Positions 45,975-55,334 of a stretch of 64,000 nt of DNA are shown one piece after another. The stretch is from Margaritifera margaritifera (Eukaryota; Mollusca; Bivalvia; Unionida; Margaritiferidae). Location: contig JAQPZY010001692.1 in NCBI GenBank assembly GCA_029931535.1, positions 2,209,001 to 2,273,000 on the forward strand, in the 5' to 3' direction. A model generated the notes under the pieces. It saw nothing but the letters and a program-made list of their open reading frames with translations, was not told where the DNA came from and did no database searches. The position numbers were made by a program, and so were the translations under genes. Numbering within the stretch: the first letter of the stretch is position 1; each line of letters starts with the position of its first letter.

Positions 45975-46888
45975 TTTATGTTTTCACGTTACACAAACAT
46001 ATTTGATGACAATTTTATAGAAGTCAAACCAGCCAATGTCTCTCATTTAGCGTCGTACAACCGAGGTTACAAATATTTGTTTTGTGTCATTGATGTGTTT
46101 TCAAAATTGGCTTGGGTGGTTCCTTTGACTTCCAAAACAAATACAGAGTTAGTGCTAGCTTTAAAACTTGTCTTGAAACAAAGTGGTTGACATATTCTGC
46201 GATGGTAAACAAAGACAACGAATTTCTTAACCAAGCCTTTCAAAAACAATTGAAGAAACGACTCATTCATTTTTTTTTCACCACTGACAATCCTGAAACG
46301 AAAGCTAGTATCGATGAACGTTTTCAAAGAACTTTGAAAAAACGTATGTGGAAATATTTTATACATCAACATACTCTCAAATACAGTGATGTGTTACCAC
46401 GTCTAGTCGAAACTTACAATCAATTGTATCATCATAGCGTCCGATGTGCTCCAGAAGAAGTGACACCTCAAAACCAAGTGATTGTATTTGATTGACTGTT
46501 TGGAACGTCGAAAGCCAGAAAAAAGAAAGAAGTGTTAAACACCGGAGATTGGGTTCGCATTGGGAAAAGAAAACAGATTTTTAACAAAGATCATTTACCC
46601 AACTGGAAGTCAGAATTGTTTCGTGTCACAGGACAAGTGCATGGACGTGATCCTCCTGTCTATAAATTGGAAGATATAAACGGAGAAGTGTTAAAAGAAA
46701 CTTTTACTTGCCAGAGTTACAACGAATGACTAAGAAAGAAGACGACGTATACGATATCGAAAGCATGCACGATCGAAGAATACGTAAAGTGGGAACAGAT
46801 CGACTCCAAAAAGTGAAAGTTCGTTGGAAAGGATATCCACCTAGTTTCAATTCCTTGGATTGCAGCTGCAGAAGTCATCAACTATAAA
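45975..46888 (+). pseudogene. Polinton integrase core, SH3-like domain and chromodomain
   Basis: Retroviral-type (rve) DDE integrase. The core starts DDNFIEVKPANVSHL with NRGYKYLFCVIDVFSKLAWVV. A frameshift follows, then KASIDERFQRTLKKRMWKYF with the catalytic Glu, ending at TGA 46,494. The SH3-like domain follows at 46,532-46,729 (GDWVRIGKRKQIFNKDH; PPVYKLEDINGEVL), then a chromodomain at 46,738-46,888 (KVRWKGYPPSFNS). The N-terminal domain is separated by the inversion. Integration into the host genome was its role; the copy is inactive. Confidence 0.85.
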
Positions 46889-47164
46889 TAGAAGTAGAAG
46901 TCACGACTATGCCGTTGAACACTACTGAATCTCCTTCTCAGTATTTATCTCCCCAAGAACTATAAAAACAACCACTGTTTGTGTGGCGTGGAGAACGCGT
47001 CCTTAAAAATCAAATTGTCTTTTTCTGCCAGATCTTTGTGGTACATTGTGTGGAAATGCGATTGGAAATTTGAGCCTGCAACAAGGAGATAAACAATTGC
47101 AACTATTTTACTCAGCTATTATATTGGCTGCTAGTATCTTCTCCCTAATCGCTTGCTGAAATAT

Positions 47165-48075
47165 ACCGGCAATCAATTTTATTTAACATTACCTAGTGAC
47201 AGTTCTATGGATGTGTTTCCCGACAACAAATTATGTTGTTTCACGGCCAAATTTACCTGAGTTCATACAATTGTATCACGAAGATTATTGGGAAGTAGCT
47301 TTGATAGAAATCATCCATCCTACTCAAGTCTGGATTGTGGCTTTAGATCAAACCACTTTTCTCGTCGAAATATTCAACGAACAAGTGCAAGAACACTTGG
47401 ACAGAAATGATTCTGTCTATTACGAATCCACACATGCATCACCAGCAAGTCCCCAATGGAATATATATTCCATGAGAATTCCTACAGGATTTTATTTCAG
47501 TGCTTGACATCTTGTCGATACGATTTCAGCTATTTCAAACGATCGTTTTGGCAAAGCACTGGATAAAACTCGCAGAAGTGTACTGATCAACTACCAATGA
47601 ATTTTTCATCGTCTCAAACTCAATTTTTCCAACTTCAAAACGCTGTCCATCCTTTTTTTCTCCCAGTTTCTTTGCTATCTTGGGTAAAAATACGAACATA
47701 ACACCTCAGTCAAATGACACCACCAACAACTTTTGATTATACAAGTATTTTCGTTACCCTATCAAATTGAAGAAAGGACTAAATTTGATGTATGTGTACT
47801 CTGATATCGTCGATTACTACACCGTAGGAAACTCTGCTGCTCTGTTGCCGAGAGTCGTTCCTTTCAAAGTGGATTCTGCCATAGCTGCTTACGATGAAGG
47901 AGGAAATTGGTATCACGTTCACCGAGAATTTGTACATCCTCATTTTTTTACTGTCAGTAAATAGTATTTTGACAGTGTCAATATTAGTATAAATGGAGAT
48001 CTTGGAGAAAATATTTTATTCTCTAAAGTAAAAGTAATTGTGAAACTACATTTTCTTAACAGATGTATCCTGTGT
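47165..48075 (+). pseudogene. Polinton minor capsid (penton) protein, decayed
   Basis: The N-terminus FYLTLPSDSSMDVFPDNK near 47,175 and the WEVALIEIIHPTQVW block (47,290) are family signatures. The second half near 47,785 reads LNLMYVYSDIVDYYTVGNSA with LLPRVVPF and ends in a jelly-roll-like stretch (VKVIVKLHFL). It would form the capsid vertices. There are stops at about 47,250 and 47,506 and shifts between the halves. Confidence 0.75.
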
Positions 48076-48460
48076 AGAGAGAAGTAGCTCTACAAGGAGG
48101 ACATGGTTTGGAAGATACGTTAAAATTGGCTCTCCGTACCCGTAGCACAAATTTTGAACCGTTAAAAGATGTAGTTTTGGTGCAAGGAAAGGAATTTCTC
48201 CAAAACGTACTCATCAACTAACAAAGTCCCAAACACACCTTGATGAAAGCAGGAAACAATGTGTTGATTCATACCACAAAAGAACTCATGGGTCGCCGAG
48301 TCACCCCTATAAAATCACTTCACACTCCTGGCGAAGGCATTAATTCCTCCCTACGCCACAGTAAGGACAAGACAGAAAGAGACGTCAAAAACCCTTCATA
48401 CCTAATAGATTCGATCAGAAAAAGAATAAGAAAAGAAGAACAGCAGTCAGGGAATTAGAC
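48063..48460 (+). pseudogene. Polinton pVI-like minor capsid protein, decayed
   Basis: Begins MYPV, stop, REVALQGGHGLEDTLKL, continues through KDVVLVQGKEFLQNVL, then a stop, then LMKAGNNVLIHTTKELMG and a basic tail (DSIRKRIRKEEQQ). Position directly upstream of the major capsid gene, a Gly-containing start and a basic end fit the pVI/PX type minor capsid protein. Assignment rests on order and general features. Confidence 0.5.
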
Positions 48461-48488
48461 GTCTTTGATTACTTAAAAAAGAAAAACG

Positions 48489-49595
48489 ATGCACCGAGAT
48501 TCTTGTGAATGTTCCAAGTCAGAACTTGATCTGTTTTCCATACCACAGACAATGATAAGGATGCAATAATCCCAATGGGTAGCGAAGTGGATTTGTCTTT
48601 GAACAACAAACTAGTCAGCAGCAGCATGGATACTTACCCTTACAGAGTGTACCTGGAAAATCTCTTGACGTACGGAAAAACCAAGAACACAAATCTGGAT
48701 GCATCAGTGGTGTAGACAACTGACACGCTGAACAAGTTCAACACAGCATTGATTGAGGATAATGATGCAGACCACACTATTTGGTTTAACGACTGACAAA
48801 AGAAAATCAAACAAGGACGTAGTTTAGAATGATGGAACGTTTACACTTGGACATGTGGTTGCAAGACAAGTATTTGTTGAAAGGGGTCGATGTTCGTCTG
48901 AGACTAAATCGAGGTAGTACTGAGTTCCATTTAATGGCTAATACTTACGAGTACAAAACGACCATCGAAGAAGCCAGACTTTGCGTGTGGAAGTCTTACC
49001 TAAAGTGGGAAACTACATCAGTCAAACTCTGAACAGAACAACAGCCAAGGATCCTCTACGACGAGCGGAAGTCAAAACCTTCACCATTACCTCTGGACTC
49101 CGATCCAAGATAGAAAATTATGTTTTCCAAGGTCAACTGCGAAAACGTTTGCCCATTGGCGTCGTCATTAATGCAACCTTCAGCGGAACTATCGATCAAA
49201 ATCCATTCGTGTTCCAACATTTGAACGTGTCCAAGATAGAAGTCATCCAAGATGGCCAGACATTGTTTACCAGACCCTTTGAACCTAACTTTACCCAGAA
49301 AAGTTGCTTGAGATCTTACTTGACTCTGTTTGAAGCCACAGGAAAATTAGGAACCAACAGTAGCTAGGGCATATCGTATGATGATTATGCAGAAGGATAT
49401 GCTTTGTGAGAATTTGATTTCACTCTAGACCAAGGCAGCGACGAGGAATATTTCCTCCCTATAAAATCAGGCCAACTCCGTGTGGAACTTCAGTTTGCAC
49501 TGACTCTGGTGAAAACAATGAACGTAATCTTGTATGCAGATTTCGATAATACTCTGGAAATCAACAGTTTGAGAGAAGTGATCCTAGACTATTAA
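48489..49595 (+). pseudogene. Polinton major capsid protein (double jelly-roll), decayed
   Basis: Starts MHRDSCECSKSELDLFSIP, the family's typical start. It then runs over shifted frames: NNKLVSSSMDTYPYRVYLEN (about 48,605), LTYGKTKN, a central LHLDMWLQDKYLLKGVDV (48,840), and a long open C-terminal half to 49,367 (VLPKVGNYISQTLN, NPFVFQHLNVSKIEVIQDG), ending ILDY at 49,595. It would build hexon-like capsomers. About 370 codons remain, with at least four breaks. It supports Polintons as capsid-forming elements, but this copy cannot make a protein. Confidence 0.85.
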
Positions 49596-49600
49596 AAAGA

Positions 49601-50110
49601 TGGAACACGATCCCATATAGATAGGCGAAGATGATGGTTTCAATCCAGAACAGCAGTTACATACCACAAGTAAATAAGAAGAGAAAGATTCATTCACGTT
49701 ATCACGATGGACAGAACAAGAAAAACACTTAGTCTCCTGTTTTGCTCGTGATTTGGCTGAAAGAATCACACTTATAACCAGAGAACATTGCTATGGTTGA
49801 CGATCATACTAGTCAAAAGCAACATGACAAATGATTGATGATGAGTCAAGAAGAAAAGTTAGAAGAGTATCTGGAAGAAGTATGGATCCTCATTTCAGAA
49901 GAGAAGATCTTCAAAGAGTAGTATAAAGACTTGAGTGACCATTCCCTGCCTCCATTGACTTCTTTGGAAACGAAACGCATCGAAGTTCTCTTGCAACAGA
50001 TTAGGGAGACTTTCCATTCATCGACTTACTTTATAGATCTTTTCATGGAAAAAGTCAAGTGTGAACTCATTACTTATCACTACATGTGAAAAGGAACACC
50101 TGGGAACTTC
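49601..50110 (+). pseudogene. Unknown Polinton ORF(s) after the capsid gene
   Basis: Fragments MEHDPI, stop, GEDDGFNPEQQLHTT, HLVSCFARDLAERI and, in another frame, SQEEKLEEYLEEVWILISEE with RIEVLLQQIRETFHSSTYF. Acidic and helical in character. I do not recognise the family. Confidence 0.35.
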
Positions 50111-50144
50111 AGTTCGTACACAGCTTTTTGAAATCCAGTGGTGT

Positions 50145-50615
50145 GGGCTAAAGATGACCTTCCTCGTCTAAAAACCTAAAGACATTCGACCATATGTCAT
50201 CAACACGGACGACCGTCATCGCCCAGGAACTTATTAGGTAGCCGTCAACTTTCCCATGGATTACCTCTTCTGAAAGACGACATCATCGACTTTATGAGAC
50301 TAAATGCTGTATCCACTCAATTCAATAATGTGAGATTACAAGGATTAAATTCGATTGTGTGAGGACAATATTGTATTTTCTTCATCAACGCAGCAGTCTT
50401 TGATTTCCATTAGAACATGTACTGACTTGTTTTGAACATGATTTCTCTAGAACCCAGGAGAAAATAGAAAGGTGGTTTTGTGAACATTATGGGTATCTAT
50501 TTTCATTAGCACAGAAACGTAGTGTAGGTCGATGGCAAAATGACACTGCACTAGATCATTGGAATTTTAGTCTTACTCCACAACGTTGTCAACTTTGTGA
50601 ATACGTTCATGTTTA
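50145..50615 (+). pseudogene. Polinton adenain-like cysteine protease, decayed
   Basis: Pieces of the adenovirus-type maturation protease: YVINTDDRHRPGTY followed by a stop where the GTHW catalytic His region should be (about 50,190-50,240), then VRLQGLNSIV, a stop, GQYCIFFINA near 50,330-50,385. The stop again replaces a residue of the Q..CG catalytic block. A C-terminal frame ends LTPQRCQLCEYVHV at 50,615. Breaks fall on both catalytic sites. Confidence 0.65.
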
Positions 50616-50899
50616 ATGTTTGGTATTTGTACTTGAAGAGGAAGAGACTAACTCTAAACATCCCTTTTCATATGGTTTTGTTGATGTTTAAGTTAGCTGG
50701 GCTTATTAAAAATGGTGATTTACAAAAAAAAGTGGTGTTGGCTCGTTTTGCTTTTGTTTATTTTTTGGAAAGAAAATAAATTTGTTTGGCATGCTTTTTC
50801 ACATTCTCTGTTGATCTTTAAATTTTTCAAAGAGGATGTCTTCTTTCACGTCCACGTACCGAATTTGAGGGGTGTTTTCCTTAAATCCGTGCTTTTAAC

Positions 50900-50957
50900 A
50901 CATAAAGCGGCGAGTTCACCAGTAGTGCTATCCATCGTTGACTTGTCAACAACCATG
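50900..50957 (+). promoter_or_regulatory. TATA-type promoter of small gene A
   Basis: ACATAAAGCGGCGAG (50,899-50,913) lies about 45 nt upstream of the ATG. The stretch is clearly paralogous to that of gene B (51,666-51,728), which keeps the better TATA. Confidence 0.5.
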
Positions 50958-51097
50958 TCTGCCATTGGTAAATTAAGTGAACCCCTGGTGCACATGCACA
51001 GGGTAAAGCACCACCTGATTCCGAGGAGCTTGGACAAGAAAAGAAACATTTTAATCAAAATGGCACAAAACCTGGTTCAAGGAGTCATACAACAACA

Positions 51098-51128
<31 letters not shown>

Positions 51129-51308
51129 AAATGAGAAAAGAAAAAGAAAGAAGACAACAACATTAGCAGATTAGCAGCGCGAAGAATAGGAATGGAAGGT
51201 GGAGACAGATGAGTCTGATCTTAGGCTCACTGTCTCTTACAAAAAGAAACGACCATGTTGTATTGTGAGATCCAACCCAGGCCTAGTCGTCCAGGATATC
51301 GCCGATAA
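50955..51308 (+). pseudogene. Small basic Polinton gene A with histone-type 3' end
   Basis: ATG at 50,955 (MSAIGKLSEPLVHMHRV), a helical/basic N-terminal part (RSLDKKRNILIKMAQNL), then a poly-A run (51,100-51,124) that shifts the frame, and a C-terminus ending RPSRPGYRR at TAA 51,306-51,308. The stop lies 29 nt before a perfect histone-type stem-loop. Gene B downstream is a paralogue: promoter, C-terminus (PVYR) and 3' region all correspond. Cys and basic residues suggest a nucleic-acid-binding protein; function unknown. Confidence 0.5.
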
Positions 51309-51337
51309 CATCAACGATCCGGAGAACAACAAACAAA

Positions 51338-51388
51338 GGCCCTTTTCAGGGCCAACCCCATCTCTTGTAAAACAGATACTACTCAATC
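51338..51388 (+). terminator. Histone-type 3' stem-loop 3 (perfect) and downstream element
   Basis: AAAGGCCCTTTTCAGGGCCAACC (stem-loop 51,338-51,353) has a 6-bp perfect stem, the UUUC loop and A-rich 5' flank of replication-dependent histone mRNAs. About 14 nt further is AAAACAGATACTACTCAAT (51,369-51,387), the purine-rich element shared by all four sites. On RNA it should bind SLBP; that is inference from the motif. Confidence 0.8.
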
Positions 51389-51665
51389 ACTGCAAATCTG
51401 TGTTTTATGTTTGTGTATGTCTTTGTCTTCCACATACAACTAAAACGTAAACCCCTTCTCCCCCCCCCCCCCTGTGATAGTATGTTTGTGGATATATGAG
51501 TACTCCTTCCCTTGTGTAGCATAAGTATCTCAGTCTCAGTGATAATTGATTTGTGTGAAAAAAGAAGGATGCTTTCTGTTAGGTCCACGTGATTTCTCGT
51601 GACATGTATTCTATTCTCTGTGTGTACTATAGTTGAGATGTTTTTCCTTCACGTCAGTTCTTAAA

Positions 51666-51728
51666 GCATATAAAGCGGTGCGTTTGCCAGTTTTGCATTC
51701 ATTGCTGACTCGTCCACGAAGAAGAATG
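51666..51728 (+). promoter_or_regulatory. Histone-like promoter of small gene B
   Basis: GCATATAAAGCGG (TATAAA at 51,669) followed about 27 nt later by TGCATTCATT (51,694-51,703), which fits the PyCATTCPu cap signal of many histone genes. The ATG is at 51,726. Confidence 0.55.
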
Positions 51729-52218
51729 GTTAGCTATCACTGCCGAGTGGGAACGTTAAGAGAAGCAATGAGTTTATTGGACAGAGTGGAGCACCTCCTG
51801 GGTCGGGTAGAAGAAATGGAGTCATACCCCAATAAGAGGCACATGAAACAACCAAGGCGTTCGTATGAGAAGTTTTGGAGGAGGAAGTGGCGAAAATAAA
51901 GAGGGAGTGAGCGGAAGAAAAAAGGGTACAGAAACAAGAGAGAAGACAATAAATTTCCAGAGACTGAATGAAAACCTGATGAGGGTGAAAGAGAGGCTGC
52001 GATACAGGGAAGAATAGCAGCAACAACAACAATAACAACAACAACAACAACCGCAAGAACTGTCCCTGATTTCTGAAGAGGAGGACTGGAAGATTGAGGT
52101 AAAGGAACTTGATTTTAGGAACAATCTTTTCGTCCGCAGAGCAACAGAGTACTTGTACCAGATGTGCCCTTGTTGCGGAGTCTGGCCAGGAATGTGCAGT
52201 TGTCCTGTATATAGGTAA
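51726..52218 (+). pseudogene. Small Polinton gene B, coiled-coil and Cys motif, histone-type 3' end
   Basis: Starts MVSYHCRVGTLREAMSLL with a heptad-like helix (DRVEHLLGRVEEME), a basic region, a stop at about 51,897, a Gln-coding CAA repeat (52,018-52,051) and a Cys-rich end (CPCCGVWPGMCSC) finishing PVYR at TAA 52,216-52,218. One frameshift and internal stops. Paralogue of gene A. The stop lies 28 nt before stem-loop 4. Possibly a zinc-binding DNA-associated protein; not recognised. Confidence 0.5.
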
Positions 52219-52246
52219 ACGTCAACGATCTAAGGCAACACACAAC

Positions 52247-52297
52247 GGGTCATTTCTGAGCCACGGGATTCACTTAGAAACAGAGCTGCTACTCAAT
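52247..52297 (+). terminator. Histone-type 3' stem-loop 4 and downstream element
   Basis: GGGTCATTTCTGAGCCAC (52,247-52,264). Compared with the histone consensus the loop-closing U-A pair has become A-U, a compensatory change that keeps the stem; one G-G mismatch is present. AGAAACAGAGCTGCTACTC (52,276-52,294) follows at the same spacing as in the other sites. Confidence 0.6.
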
Positions 52298-52554
52298 ATT
52301 TGCCAATATATGTTTGTATGCTTGTGTATGTGTATGTCTGTTAATAAAAAAACTAAAACCTAAACCATTTACCCCTCGTGTGTGATAATGTGTTTGTGGG
52401 TATAGTATGTATATAAACACTCATACCCTTTGGCGTGTGTGATAGTGTGTTTGTGTGTATGTAAGTATTGTGTGTATATAAACACTCCTACAATGTTTAT
52501 GTGTGATAGGGTGTGATTTTATTCCTCTGCTTTTACATTCTATCCTTTTCGTTA

Positions 52555-52945
52555 GATAGTAGGTGTCACTACACGCGGCTTGTTGGATTGTAAATGTGGG
52601 GTACTGGTCACTACATACTGTGTGTTGAATAGTACATGTGGGGTAATGGATAGTATGTGTTGAGTATTTGGAGGTTAGTTCACTTGGTGTTGGATAGTAG
52701 GTAACTAATTTGCATTACATTTTCCGAATGTGTCTCTATACATTTTTTGAACATAACGTAAAGTTAAATTACCATTGTCCCAGACAGATCCACCTGTCTC
52801 TAGATTTCTAGGGACAAGGGGAAATCTCATGTTAAATTGCGGAATTTTAATTTTCCAATATCCCAGATCGACTCATACCTGCAAACATACTGGCGTAATG
52901 TTAACTCCCGTTTGTCCCCAGATACCCCCCCCCCCCCTTACTACT
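52555..52945 (-). repeat. Polinton right terminal inverted repeat
   Basis: Inverted partner of 36,265-36,620 and of similar composition, including the terminal minisatellite (52,555-52,710) and a C13 run next to the tip (52,925-52,937). Ends TTACTACT at 52,945, or three bases later if the third ACT is included. Confidence 0.85.
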
Positions 52946-52949
52946 ACTG

Positions 52950-53310
52950 AATCTAAGAGCCTTGATTTGTGAATAGAGACTGCATATAGAAACGTTTGAC
53001 ATGTGCATGTAGAATTTGTCCAAAAACCTTCACCGGTAGAAAGAGAATGTATCTAAGGACCATGATACCTACATCCAGACTATATCTAAGAATCTTTAAC
53101 TGTGCATGGGAAATTAGCATTATGGATGACACCAAAACCATGTATGGAATTCGGACATGGTAGGAACAGTATAGCTATATATGGACCTTTAAAATTTGGA
53201 GACACTATAGCCACCTACGGAACTTTAACAAAGGCGAACAATATGGCTATCAATGGTAACTGAACATGATCGGACGGTATGGCTATATATGGGGATTGAA
53301 AATAGATAGG
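52950..53310. repeat. Degenerate host tandem repeats next to the Polinton
   Basis: Phrases 'CTAAGA(G/A)(C/T)CTTGAT' (52,953; 53,051; 53,091) and 'TATGGCTATATATGG' (53,170; 53,245; 53,280) recur every 40-80 bases. The 15-mer GTTTGACATGTGCAT here also lies just left of the element. Confidence 0.45.
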
Positions 53311-53317
53311 AGATTAT

Positions 53318-54800
53318 TGGAAACCGCACAGATCGTGTATGAAATTGTATCGGTACCTATGACATGGGTATGAAACTTGTTATTTTAACCGAGAATTTCA
53401 AAATCTATATACTGGGTTTTCCATGAAAGATTTGTACGAAAGAACTCCTCAAAGGGGTCGGAACTTAGGAGCCTAAGGATACCGTGTGGTGGAAATGATA
53501 GCACCCTAGAGGAAGAATCGACTTTTGTACAACAACAATAGCAATAATAACAATAAGAAAAGAGAAAAGGAAAATAGAAATGAAGCTGAAGACTGTCAAC
53601 GGTCTACATAGTGACATAGGAGAAAGAATGACTTCGGAAACCGTGTGTGTATTACATCATTGTCAGATTTATTTAGATGAGAGCGTTATATAAAGCATCT
53701 TAAACAAAGCCCAAAAAGAGAAAACCTGCACTTTAAAAAACCCCAGAGAAAACAAAACAAACACAAAAAAATCACCGTCAATTGCAGTTACAAAAACAGC
53801 AACAAGGAGCAAGACCATGTCATTTCACATTGTTCATTTGTTTTTTGATTTTGTTTCCGTTTTTATTTTTATCCTGCATCTCGTGATGTCTGGCAGCGTT
53901 TTTGTTTGAATATGTTTTGGGAAGTGGTGTCTTCTTCCGAATTCTCCTCTGCGACTCCCCATATATATTCATTTTTGTCTCGGGACTGGGACGAAGAAGA
54001 TTAGATCGTTATGGCGCGTTACGGTAACTGTCACAAATACGCTAGAGTGATAGTTCACAATATGTCTGAGTACTGGCTATGCCTCTGAATTAGGTGACCT
54101 TATCGCCTGGACCAGCCGAATTAGCTAAAGGATGTTTTTTTCTCACTTTTGCAGCACACAGCAAGATTAACACATGGTGCTCCACATTATCCTCCCTTAC
54201 GATGCTACGACCCTGACGGTATGCCAGCCGAGCTACATGAGGCTTCTACACATGGTACTGGGTTCACTATTCTGGCAAATTTGACTTTCAACAAGAAATG
54301 CTCAAATAGTACAAGTCCGTTTCTGCATTCTACAACGTATTTAAAAAAAAAAAGATTTCGACCGTGGTTTATCGATTCTTTTGAGGAAGCTTCTATCATC
54401 GCCAAGGCTTGTGAATTTAAGTACATAAAGAATTTCATGCCCGAGAATGCACTAGCTAATATATCAGCATAAATAAAAGAATATGCGAGCAGTACGTATT
54501 CGGCAAAGACTTTGCATTGGTTACATTACTTATAAATGACTCAAGACAAGTGGATGCAACATGCCAAAAATGGCAAAGAGTGTAAGATCTGTCATCACTT
54601 AGTCGATGGTTGAGAGTTGGAAACCTCATAGATCGTGTACGAATTGTATCGGTACCTATGACACGGATATGAAACTTGTTATTTTAACCGAGCAATTAAA
54701 AATCTGTATACTGGTTTTCCATGAAAGATTTGCACGAAAGAACTCCTCAAAGTGGTCGGAACTTAGAAGCCCAAGGATACAGCATGGTGGAAATTTGTGA
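53318..54800. repeat. Direct duplication, 180 bp, 1.3 kb apart
   Basis: 53,318-53,500 and 54,620-54,800 share long exact stretches (ATTGTATCGGTACCTATGAC, GAAACTTGTTATTTTAACCG, AAGAACTCCTCAAA). The first copy is isolated from the rest of PolB. Confidence 0.8.
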
Positions 54801-55012
54801 GTGCGAACACTACCAACTTCTAAAAACTGTCTCAGAATTTCGACGCGTCGTCGAAGACTACAACGTGAGGGAAACTAAACCTCTGGATCCGGAAAATAGT
54901 CTGATTGAGAACATACAAACACCACACGCCTCTTGTACAATGCAGACGAATCTAAATGAGAACAAATCAAGTATATAGACGTATCTGATAATGTTTAAAC
55001 TGTTCAATTTCA

Positions 55013-55095
55013 TACACAATAAATAAATTGAAAGCTAACCTGAAGCTTTCGTCCTTGTACTAAGGACTTCATCAGCAGAATGATTTATTCTCTAC
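55013..55095 (-). ncRNA. Hammerhead ribozyme motif (left arm, sense to the Penelope-like element)
   Basis: Minus strand: CTGATGA (55,075-55,069), stem II AGTCCTTAGTACAAGGAC and GAAA (55,050-55,047), the hammerhead core. Stem III can form as GCU...AGC, and AATAAAT/ATTTATT pair as an outer stem I. Hammerheads are known in the terminal repeats of Penelope-like elements. The cleavage triplet would be CUU or a neighbour, so activity may be weak. Confidence 0.7.
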
Positions 55096-55334
55096 TGATT
55101 GTTAACATCACCCGCGTCCCTGTTCAGCGTTGGTTTGTGAGCACGGATGTATATAGACTGTTTAACCCACTGCTCAAACCATGATTGTTCTCGATCTAAG
55201 ATATTTACTGAGTCCCAAAATACCGTATGGCCCGGGCAAACTGTGTGGATGTGTCCTGATACCTCAGACGAACTTGAACTTGGTCTTCTATGTTCGTTGA
55301 ATATCGCTTTCAATGTTCTTTCCGTTTCCCCAAT

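Larger units (their letters stand above)
44180..45980. other. Internal inversion of about 1.78 kb in the Polinton
   Basis: The block carries, on the minus strand, the small charged ORF (about 45,850), the MMMPAK ORF, the membrane-active-like ORF and the integrase N-terminus. The genes on both sides are on the plus strand. In relics 1 and 2 the small ORFs follow the ATPase on the same strand, so the block is flipped here. The integrase is cut by the right breakpoint: its N-terminus is at 44,330-44,190 (-) and the rest starts at 45,975 (+). About 180 bp of ATPase tail is missing at the left breakpoint. Confidence 0.75.
36265..52945 (+). mobile_element. Nearly full-length decayed Polinton/Maverick (about 16.7 kb)
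   Basis: Bounded by terminal inverted repeats that start AGTAGTAA on the left and end TTACTACT on the right. It contains the full Polinton set: PolB, packaging ATPase, integrase with chromodomain, penton, pVI-like, major capsid and adenain-like protease. The length is within the family's normal 15-20 kb. Every large gene carries stops or frameshifts. Later events are an LTR-like insertion (39,694-40,531), a SINE (41,314-41,524) and an inversion (about 44.2-45.98 kb). I could not define the expected 6-bp target duplication, partly because both flanks are repetitive. Confidence 0.85.

Noticed and set aside
36212..53008. Direct 15-mer GTTTGACATGTGCAT as the Polinton target-site duplication
   Set aside because: It lies 40-50 bp outside each terminus and Polinton duplications are 6 bp; more likely part of a repeated host sequence into which the element inserted.
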